From Castellaniella sp036379515 (GTDB lineage: Bacteria; Pseudomonadota; Gammaproteobacteria; Burkholderiales; Burkholderiaceae_B): a stretch of DNA of 64,000 nt. The notes under the pieces are model-generated. The model was not told where the DNA came from. It did no database searches and was given only the letters and a program-made list of their open reading frames with translations. The position numbers and the translations under genes are program-made. Every line of letters begins with the position of its first letter. Position 1 is the stretch's first letter. Where the stretch lies: positions 1 through 64,000 of the forward strand of contig NZ_DASVGN010000003.1 in assembly GCF_036379515.1 (NCBI RefSeq), given 5' to 3'. This document shows, piece after piece, positions 28,039-34,927 of this stretch.

Positions 28039-28322
28039 AACGGGTCCTCAAGAGCACCGAGCGGACGAGTGGACTTGAACACATAGGTCCGCGTGTCGCG
28101 TTCAGCCTCGAACCACCGACGGCAACCATGCGCATGCAGCCACAATTCACGAAAAGGCCCGCAGGAGTTGGTTCGCATGAACAAGTAATCTCCCCACTGT
28201 GCGTCGGTGAGCCGGGACTCTTGGACGGCTGCGTCCACCGGTCGCGCAATGCCGGCTTCACCCCCATAGGTGAATTCGGATTCGGCCCGTTCGCCACACC
28301 AGGGGCACCGGATCAATAACAT
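28035..28322 (-). CDS. soxD: Heterotetrameric sarcosine oxidase-like delta subunit
   Basis: A 95-residue SoxD homologue. Delta is the small zinc-binding subunit. The CPWCGER motif near the N-terminus provides a C-x2-C pair and the HAHGCRRWF segment further His/Cys ligands. DYLFMRTNSCGPFRELWLH is typical of the family. The ATG at 28322 lies 14 nt after the soxB stop, and the stop overlaps the soxA start (ATGA). A longer frame upstream is only the shadow of soxB. Confidence 0.92.
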   Translation of the reverse strand: MLLIRCPWCGERAESEFTYGGEAGIARPVDAAVQESRLTDAQWGDYLFMRTNSCGPFRELWLHAHGCRRWFEAERDTRTYVFKSTRPLGALEDPL

Positions 28323-28336
28323 GACTGAGGTCCTCG

Positions 28337-29590
28337 TCAATGAGCCACTGCCGCCGCACCATGTTCGTCGATGAGGTGGCCGTTGTAGAAACGATCGATG
28401 GAAAATGCCGCATTGAGCGGGTGAGGCTCGTCGTGCGCGATGGTGTGGGCAAACACCCAACCTGAGCCGGGCGTAGCCTTGAATCCCCCCGTGCCCCACC
28501 CGCAATTGAAGTACAAGCCTTTGATCGGCATCTTGGAAATGATCGGGCAGGCATCGGGAGACACATCGACAATGCCTCCCCACTGCCGGTTCATGCGCAC
28601 TCGGCTCAAGTTGGGGAACATCTCGACAATAGCCTGCAAGGTGTGTTCGATGGTCTGGAAGCTGCCGCGCTGACCGTACCCCAGGTACTGGTCGATACCC
28701 GCCCCAATGACCAGATCTCCCTTGTCGGATTGGCTGACGTAGGCATGGATGGCGTTGGACATCACCACCGTATTGATGACGGGCTTGATGGGTTCGGATA
28801 CCAGCGCCTGAAGTGGGTGGCTTTCAATGGGAAGCCGCAAGCCCGCCATGGCAGCCAGGAGCCCGGAATGGCCCGCCACCACGACCCCCAGCTTCTTGGT
28901 ACGAATGAATCCCTTGCCAGTGTCCACTCCTTCGATTGCGCCATCTTTACGACGAATTTGAGTGACCGGGCAATTCTCGATGATGTCCACTCCCAGCTGG
29001 TCGGCTGCCCGAGCAAACCCCCATGCAACTGCATCATGCCGGGCCACGCCGCCCCGAGGCTGGAACGAAGCACCCAAGACTGGATAGTGACAGTTCAGAT
29101 TGATCCCTGGCACAAAATCGCGAATTTGCTCGGGGCTCAGCCACTGGGCATCCACCCCGTTGTACCGATTGGCATTGATGCGCCGGTGTGTGTCGCGAAC
29201 TTCTTGCAGGGTATGGGCAAGATTGAGGACCCCGCGCTGACTGAACATGACGTTGTAGTTCAGATCTTGGGAAAGACCTTCCCACAGCTGCATGGATTTT
29301 TCGAACAGGCGGGTGGACTCATCCCACAGGTAGTTGGAACGCACGATCGTCGTGTTGCGAGCCGTGTTGCCGCCCCCAAGCCACCCCTTTTCAAGAACGG
29401 CAACCCGCTGTGCACCATGAAGCTTGGCCAGGTAATACGCCGTGGCCAGGCCATGCCCGCCGCCACCAACGATGATGATGTCGTATTCTCGCTTTGGCTC
29501 TGGAGTGCGCCACGCCCGGGGCCATTGTTCGTTGTGCCTCAGCCCATGGCGAATCAAGCTGAAGACCGAATAGCGGTTTTTCACTTTCAT
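28337..29590 (-). CDS. soxB: Heterotetrameric sarcosine oxidase-like beta subunit
   Basis: A 417-residue SoxB homologue of the DAO superfamily. It has the FAD motif IIIVGGGGHGLATAYYLA (about residue 38) and the GGGNTARNTTIVRSNYLW segment. GVARHDAVAWGF contains the His that by family comparison carries covalent FMN, and the NCGWGTGGFKATPGSG region lies near the C-terminus. It holds the amine-oxidation site of the complex. First gene of soxB-soxD-soxA-soxG-SDR, with only 63 nt between it and the end of trpS, so its promoter lies there or in trpS. Confidence 0.92.
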   Translation of the reverse strand: MKVKNRYSVFSLIRHGLRHNEQWPRAWRTPEPKREYDIIIVGGGGHGLATAYYLAKLHGAQRVAVLEKGWLGGGNTARNTTIVRSNYLWDESTRLFEKSMQLWEGLSQDLNYNVMFSQRGVLNLAHTLQEVRDTHRRINANRYNGVDAQWLSPEQIRDFVPGINLNCHYPVLGASFQPRGGVARHDAVAWGFARAADQLGVDIIENCPVTQIRRKDGAIEGVDTGKGFIRTKKLGVVVAGHSGLLAAMAGLRLPIESHPLQALVSEPIKPVINTVVMSNAIHAYVSQSDKGDLVIGAGIDQYLGYGQRGSFQTIEHTLQAIVEMFPNLSRVRMNRQWGGIVDVSPDACPIISKMPIKGLYFNCGWGTGGFKATPGSGWVFAHTIAHDEPHPLNAAFSIDRFYNGHLIDEHGAAAVAH

Positions 29591-29653
29591 TCCCTCAGAT
29601 GCCCTTCTGCCGAATTACAGCACAGGTTACCGCAACCGGGGGCCTGCGGGCGC

Positions 29654-30982
29654 TCAGAGGCTGCGCAAGGACTCCTGCACAGCGGCCACTTGCGCTTGCG
29701 CACAACGAGCCCAGCAGTGGCCTTCTGCCATCAGCGACACCAGGCCTTCTGCATCGACGGCAAAGGCCGACAAGTCGGCGCCAGACAGCACTCGCCCCAG
29801 ATGATTCAGCAGCTTGGGGTCCTCGAAGGGCTCCGATAGCAACAGCTCGCGACCATCAGAGGCAAACAGGCGCTGCCGAAATGCCCCAGTGGAGTCCTTG
29901 AAAGATACCAATTTGGCCTTTGCAGCCTCTCTCTCGTGCCTGGCCTTCCCTGCTTTTGCTGTCGGCTGCCGCAAACCGACTGCCTCGCGCAAGCGCGCCA
30001 TGAAGGGTACGGCATGGCCACGCGCCTTCTGTGCCCCTGCCCGCAGAATCTCTTCAACCCGATCCGGATGCGCCATCAGGTCGGCATAATGTGCCCGCAT
30101 GGGGCCTATCTGAGACTCGATCTGTTCACACAGGGCGTGCTTGGCATCCCCCCAACCCAGGCCACCTTCCAGGGCTGCTTTGAACGCTGCCGCCTGTTCA
30201 TGGGTCGCAAACGCCCGATAAAGCGTGTAGAGATGCGAGTCTTCCGCATCCTTGGGTTCTCCCGGCAAACGGGAATCCGTCACAATCTGCGCCACTGCCG
30301 CCTTCAGGGCCTTTGGCCCGCCCTCGAAGAGTGGAATAGTGTTGTGATAGCTCTTGGACATCTTGCGGCCATCCAACCCTGGAAGCGTTGCCACGTCTTC
30401 GTCAATCTGGACTTCGGGTAGAACGAACAGGTCTTGTCCGCCACCGTACAAGTGATTGAAGCGTTGAGCAATGTCGCGTGCCATTTCCAGATGCTGGATC
30501 TGATCGCGGCCCACCGGCACGCGGTGGGCATTGAACATCAGGATATCGGCCGCCATGAGCACCGGGTATGAAAACAGCCCCATGGTGACGCCATCGTCAG
30601 GCTCTACCCCCTTGGCTGCATTGGCGTCCACCGCCGCCTTGTAAGCATGCGCGCGATTCATCAGCCCCTTGGCTGTGACGCAGGTGAGCATCCAGCACAG
30701 CTCAGGGATTTCAGGCACGTCCGACTGACGGTAAAACGTCACGCGGTCGGGGTTCAGGCCCGCTGCCAGCCAGGTCGAGGCAATCTCCATGCGGGAACGC
30801 GACACCATGGAAGGATCGCCACATTTGATGAGTGCATGGAAATCCGCCAGAAAGAAGAACGCGTCCACACCGGCTTGTGTACTTGCCTGAATCGCGGGGC
30901 GTATCGCGCCCGCGTAATTGCCCAAATGCGGGGTGCCGGAAGTGGTGATGCCCGTCAGGACACGGGTAACCTCTGTAGACAT
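29654..30982 (-). CDS. trpS: Tryptophanyl-tRNA synthetase with C-terminal extension
   Basis: A 442-residue class I synthetase charging tRNA-Trp. The HIGH-like motif is TSGTPHLGNY (about residues 14-23) and KMSKS occurs in DGRKMSKSYHNTIPLF near residue 208. The YPVLMAADILMF and VGRDQIQHLEMARDIA segments are typical. Canonical TrpRS is about 330-340 residues; this one has roughly 100 extra C-terminal residues, beginning with a basic Lys/Arg/Ala linker. Extended forms are known in some proteobacteria. It follows zapE by 38 nt. Confidence 0.93.
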   Translation of the reverse strand: MSTEVTRVLTGITTSGTPHLGNYAGAIRPAIQASTQAGVDAFFFLADFHALIKCGDPSMVSRSRMEIASTWLAAGLNPDRVTFYRQSDVPEIPELCWMLTCVTAKGLMNRAHAYKAAVDANAAKGVEPDDGVTMGLFSYPVLMAADILMFNAHRVPVGRDQIQHLEMARDIAQRFNHLYGGGQDLFVLPEVQIDEDVATLPGLDGRKMSKSYHNTIPLFEGGPKALKAAVAQIVTDSRLPGEPKDAEDSHLYTLYRAFATHEQAAAFKAALEGGLGWGDAKHALCEQIESQIGPMRAHYADLMAHPDRVEEILRAGAQKARGHAVPFMARLREAVGLRQPTAKAGKARHEREAAKAKLVSFKDSTGAFRQRLFASDGRELLLSEPFEDPKLLNHLGRVLSGADLSAFAVDAEGLVSLMAEGHCWARCAQAQVAAVQESLRSL

Positions 30983-31020
30983 GGGGATAAATCCTGCGAA
31001 TAGTGAGTGATGCTGGCCGA

Positions 31021-32112
31021 CTAAAGGACGACGGCCATGCGACGCGCCTCGGACAGATACTCGCGCGACTGCATTTCCATCAAACGCGAGACCGTCCGCT
31101 GAAACTCATTGGACATGGGGCCTTGAGTATAAAGCTCATCGGCGGGGCACTGAGCGGACAGAATCAGCTTCACTTTGTGATCGTAGAGCACGTCCACGAG
31201 CCACGTGAAGCGCCGAGACTCCGAGGCGTGTCGCGGCGCCATGCGCGGCACGTCCGACACGATCACGGTCTGGAACCGATCGGCCAGATCCAGGTAATCG
31301 TTCTGCGAACGGGGCGTCCCGCACAGCGCCTCGAAATCAAACCAGACGACAGTCCCCGCCAAGGCAATGGCCTGGATGGGGCGATTCTCGATCATAAGCA
31401 CAGGCTTTTGTTCCGCCGTATCCGCCAGGCGATTGAAGGTCGACCGCAGCTCGTCGTGGGTGGACGCCACCACAGGCGTGATGTAGGTCCGGATCTCGGC
31501 CAAAGTCTGGCGTCGATAATCGATGCCCGCATCCAGTTCCAGGATATCCATCTGATTCTGAATGAGCGCAATGGCCGGCAGAATGCGGTCGCGATGCAAG
31601 CCATCGGGATACAGCGTGGAGGGTTCGTAATTGGAGGTCATGACGAACGACGTGCCATATTCGAACAGCCGCATGAGCAGCCGGTACAGAATCATGGCAT
31701 CAGCCACGTCAGAGACGTGGAACTCATCGAAGCAGATAAGTCTGTAGCGCTTGGCAATATTGCGCGCCACATGATCCAGTGGATCGGCCTCGCCGCTGAC
31801 CGCGCGAATCTCGCGGTGCACGCCGCGCATGAATTCATGAAAATGCAGTCGCACCTTGCGCTTGACCGGCACGGTCTGGTAGAACGCATCCATGAGAAAA
31901 CTCTTGCCACGCCCCACCCCACCCCATAAATACACGCCACGGGGCACGACAGGATGCAGCAAGAGCTTTTTCAGGCGATTCGAGCGCTGCCGCTTGAACT
32001 CGATCCAGGCATCGTAATACTGCTGCAGACGCTGGACTGCAGCCTGCTGGGCCTCGTCGGCGACGAAGCCCCTCTCGCGCAGAGCCTGCGCGAAATACTC
32101 GCTGACGTTCAT
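31021..32112 (-). CDS. zapE: ZapE / AFG1-family ATPase
   Basis: A 363-residue AFG1-like P-loop ATPase. Walker A is GGVGRGKS (about residues 64-71) with the family sequences GVYLWGGVGRGKSFLMD and RLICFDEFHVSDVADAMIL (Walker B DEF). In E. coli ZapE associates with the Z-ring and is needed for division under low oxygen or heat. It starts 7 nt after the lpdA stop, so it is probably cotranscribed with the 2-oxoglutarate dehydrogenase genes. Confidence 0.92.
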   Translation of the reverse strand: MNVSEYFAQALRERGFVADEAQQAAVQRLQQYYDAWIEFKRQRSNRLKKLLLHPVVPRGVYLWGGVGRGKSFLMDAFYQTVPVKRKVRLHFHEFMRGVHREIRAVSGEADPLDHVARNIAKRYRLICFDEFHVSDVADAMILYRLLMRLFEYGTSFVMTSNYEPSTLYPDGLHRDRILPAIALIQNQMDILELDAGIDYRRQTLAEIRTYITPVVASTHDELRSTFNRLADTAEQKPVLMIENRPIQAIALAGTVVWFDFEALCGTPRSQNDYLDLADRFQTVIVSDVPRMAPRHASESRRFTWLVDVLYDHKVKLILSAQCPADELYTQGPMSNEFQRTVSRLMEMQSREYLSEARRMAVVL

Positions 32113-32119
32113 CCCAGCC

Positions 32120-33547
32120 TTACATATTCAGCGTGCGCTTGTCGACTGCCAACGCAGCTTCTTTCACAGCTTCGGACAACGTGGGGTGCGCATGGCAGAT
32201 GCGGGCAATGTCTTCAGAGGCACCACGGAATTCCATGATGGTCACGGCCTCGGAAATCAGCTCTGAGGCCATGGGCCCCACGATGTGCACGCCCAGCACT
32301 TCATCCGTCTTGGCATCGGCCAGGATCTTGACGAAGCCCGTGGTATCACCCAGTGCGCGCGCCCGGCCATTGGCCATGAACGGGAAGCTGCCCACCTTGT
32401 AGTCTTGCCCGGCAGCTTTCAGTGCCTGCTCGGACTTGCCCACCCAGGCCACTTCTGGAGACGTATAGATGACCCATGGAATCGTGTCGAAGTTCACATG
32501 GCCATGCTGGCCCGCGATACGCTCGGCCACCGCCACGCCTTCTTCTTCGGCCTTGTGTGCCAGCATGGGACCGCGCACGACGTCACCCACAGCCCAGACG
32601 TTGGGCAGGTTGCTGCGGCAATCGGCATCGACCACCACGAAGCCTCGTTCGTCGAGCTTGAGCCCTACGGTGTCGCTCCCCAGCCCTTGGGTGTTCGGCA
32701 CGCGGCCAATGGACACCATGAGATGATCGACCACCAGTTTTTGTTCTGCACCTGCTGCATCGGTGTACTGAACCGTCACGTTCTTTGCGGCTGCCTTCAC
32801 TTCGGTGATACGCACCCCCGTGTGAATATCCAGCCCTTGCTTGGCCAAGGCCTTCTGCGTCTCTTTGGCGACGTCGCGATCCACAGGTCCGAGAAAATCA
32901 GGCAGTGCTTCGAGGATAGTGACTTCAGCGCCCAGGCGCCGCCAGACGCTGCCCATTTCGAGACCGATCACACCCGCGCCGATGATGCCAAGCTTCTTGG
33001 GAATCGCACCCAGACGCAGCGCACCATCGTTGGAAAGAATGCGGTCCTCGTCAAACGGAGCACCCGGAAGTTCACGGGCATTGGAACCCGTCGCCACGAT
33101 CACATGGCGAGCTTCGAGGTCTTCTTCTGCCTTGCCGGAAACCTTGATCAACCAGCCGAAATCGGTCTTGGCGACCAGCGCCCCGGTGCCATGGAAAAAG
33201 GATATCTTGTTCTTCTTGAACAGGTACAGAATGCCTTCGTTATTCTGGCGAACGACCGTGTCCTTGCGGCCAATCAGCTTGGCCAGATCCAGGCTTACAC
33301 CTTTCGCGGTGATGCCGTGCTCGGCAAAATGTTCGTTGAGCTGCTCGTAATGCTCTGACGACTGCAACAAGGCCTTGGACGGAATGCAGCCGACGTTCGT
33401 GCAGGTACCGCCAGGGGCGGGCTTGCCGGCGGGGCTGGTCCAGGCGTCGATACAAGCGACACCCAGGCCCAGTTGTGCCGCTCGAATGGCCGCGGTATAG
33501 CCTCCAGGGCCGGCACCAATCACGACCACATCAAATTGTTTTGCCAT
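32120..33547 (-). CDS. lpdA: Dihydrolipoyl dehydrogenase (E3) of 2-oxoglutarate dehydrogenase
   Basis: A 475-residue flavoprotein. It has an N-terminal FAD motif VVVIGAGPGGYTAAIRAAQLG, split as VVIGAGPGGYTAA, and a redox disulphide GGTCTNVGCIPSK (Cys about 49 and 54). The NAD domain has GIIGAGVIGLEMGSVWRRLG (IGAGVIGLEMGS), and the C-terminal His-Glu pair is in CHAHPTLSEAVKEAAL. It reoxidises dihydrolipoamide on SucB. The ATG at 33547 is preferred over the GTG one codon upstream. Its position after sucA-sucB assigns it to that complex. Confidence 0.95.
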   Translation of the reverse strand: MAKQFDVVVIGAGPGGYTAAIRAAQLGLGVACIDAWTSPAGKPAPGGTCTNVGCIPSKALLQSSEHYEQLNEHFAEHGITAKGVSLDLAKLIGRKDTVVRQNNEGILYLFKKNKISFFHGTGALVAKTDFGWLIKVSGKAEEDLEARHVIVATGSNARELPGAPFDEDRILSNDGALRLGAIPKKLGIIGAGVIGLEMGSVWRRLGAEVTILEALPDFLGPVDRDVAKETQKALAKQGLDIHTGVRITEVKAAAKNVTVQYTDAAGAEQKLVVDHLMVSIGRVPNTQGLGSDTVGLKLDERGFVVVDADCRSNLPNVWAVGDVVRGPMLAHKAEEEGVAVAERIAGQHGHVNFDTIPWVIYTSPEVAWVGKSEQALKAAGQDYKVGSFPFMANGRARALGDTTGFVKILADAKTDEVLGVHIVGPMASELISEAVTIMEFRGASEDIARICHAHPTLSEAVKEAALAVDKRTLNM

Positions 33548-33571
33548 CACTGTCTCACAAAAAGATTACCC

Positions 33572-33662
33572 GACATGCGCAAAGAGCATGTCCGTAAAAA
33601 AAGCCGCGTCGTTCAGAGCCATGCTGCCCGACACGGCTTGCGCCACGCGCCTCGAAGGCGCG
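33572..33662 (-). repeat. Cluster of three hairpins between sucB and lpdA
   Basis: The 129-nt gap between sucB and lpdA holds three inverted repeats: GACATGC/GCATGTC (33572-33592), AAGCCGCGTC/GACACGGCTT (33601-33639; one G-U pair on the minus strand) and CGCGCC/GGCGCG (33646-33662, loop TCGAA). The first is followed by a T-rich stretch on the minus strand. They could attenuate or process the transcript before lpdA. No small ORF is credible here. Confidence 0.55.
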
Positions 33663-33676
33663 GGCAAGCTATTGAC

Positions 33677-34894
33677 TCAGATATTGAGCAGCAGACGCTG
33701 CGGGTCTTCCAGTGCGTCCTTCATGGCCACCAGCGCCAGAACAGCCTCGCGGCCGTCGATGAGGCGGTGGTCGTAGGACAGTGCCAGATAATTCATGGGA
33801 CGAATCACGATCTGGCCGTTTTCAACCACGGCACGTTCTTTGGTCGCGTGAATCCCCAAAATGGCAGCTTGCGGCGGATTAATGATGGGGGTGGACAGCA
33901 TGGAACCAAACACGCCACCGTTGGAGACCGAGAAGGTACCGCCCGTGAGCTCGTCGAGCGTAATCTTGCCATCTTGAGCACGACGACCAAAGTCGGCAAT
34001 CTGCTTTTCGATGTCGGCCATCGACATTTGGTCGGCATTGCGCAAAATGGGCACTACCAGCCCGCGCGGGCTGCCAACCGCCACGCCAATATCAAAATAG
34101 CCATGGTAGATAATGTCTTTGCCATCGACCGAGGCATTGACCACCGGGTAGCGCTTGAGTGCTGCCACCGCCGCCTTCACGAAGAAAGACGTAAAGCCCA
34201 GCTTCACGCCATGCTCTTTTTCGAATGCTTCTTTGTATTTCTTGCGCAGGTCCATCACGGCCTGCATGTTGACTTCGTTGAAAGTCGTCAGGATGGCGTT
34301 TTCAGACTGAGATTGCAGCAGACGTTCGGCGACGCGCGCGCGCAGACGGCTCATTGGCACGCGCTGCTCGGGGCGGCCGTCCAGCCCCACGGGAACCGGG
34401 GCCGAGGGGGTGGCGGGTGCTGGCGCCGCCTGTGTCGAAGCACTGAGGGCATCACCCTTGGTCACACGACCATCGCGGCCGGAGCCCGCCACGGTAGCAG
34501 GGTCAATGCCTTTTTCGGACAGAATCTTGCCCGCGGCCGGCGAGGCGACCGAAGATTTGGCCGCAGCCTTGGGCGCTTCGGCCGCAGCAGGAGCTGCAGC
34601 CACCGGGGCTGCCTTGGGTGCTTCGGCCGCCGGGGCCGGAGCCGATGCCTTGGCGGCATTGTCGATGCGCGCCAGCACTTCGCCCGCCGTGACGGTACTG
34701 CCGTCGGCCTTGACGATTTCAGTCAACACCCCCGACACCGGAGCCGGAACCTCGAGGACCACCTTGTCGGTCTCGACTTCGATCAGGATCTCGTCAGCCT
34801 GCACGGCTTCACCCGGCTGTTTTTTCCAGTTCAGCAGCGTGGCTTCGGAAACCGACTCTGAAAGCTGCGGGACGAGGACTTCTGTAATGGCCAT
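33677..34894 (-). CDS. sucB: Dihydrolipoyllysine-residue succinyltransferase (E2) of 2-oxoglutarate dehydrogenase
   Basis: A 405-residue E2. It has one N-terminal lipoyl domain (VETDKVVLEVPAP, lipoyl Lys about residue 44), an Ala/Pro-rich linker and a peripheral-subunit-binding domain (KILSEKGIDPATVAGSGRDG, visible at about 130-150). The C-terminal acyltransferase core has the catalytic motif SYDHRLIDGREAV. SucB transfers the succinyl group to CoA in the TCA cycle. It starts 32 nt after the sucA stop. Confidence 0.95.
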   Translation of the reverse strand: MAITEVLVPQLSESVSEATLLNWKKQPGEAVQADEILIEVETDKVVLEVPAPVSGVLTEIVKADGSTVTAGEVLARIDNAAKASAPAPAAEAPKAAPVAAAPAAAEAPKAAAKSSVASPAAGKILSEKGIDPATVAGSGRDGRVTKGDALSASTQAAPAPATPSAPVPVGLDGRPEQRVPMSRLRARVAERLLQSQSENAILTTFNEVNMQAVMDLRKKYKEAFEKEHGVKLGFTSFFVKAAVAALKRYPVVNASVDGKDIIYHGYFDIGVAVGSPRGLVVPILRNADQMSMADIEKQIADFGRRAQDGKITLDELTGGTFSVSNGGVFGSMLSTPIINPPQAAILGIHATKERAVVENGQIVIRPMNYLALSYDHRLIDGREAVLALVAMKDALEDPQRLLLNI

Positions 34895-34927
34895 GATAAT
34901 TTTCCGTATTGTCTAAATGTGTTGGTC

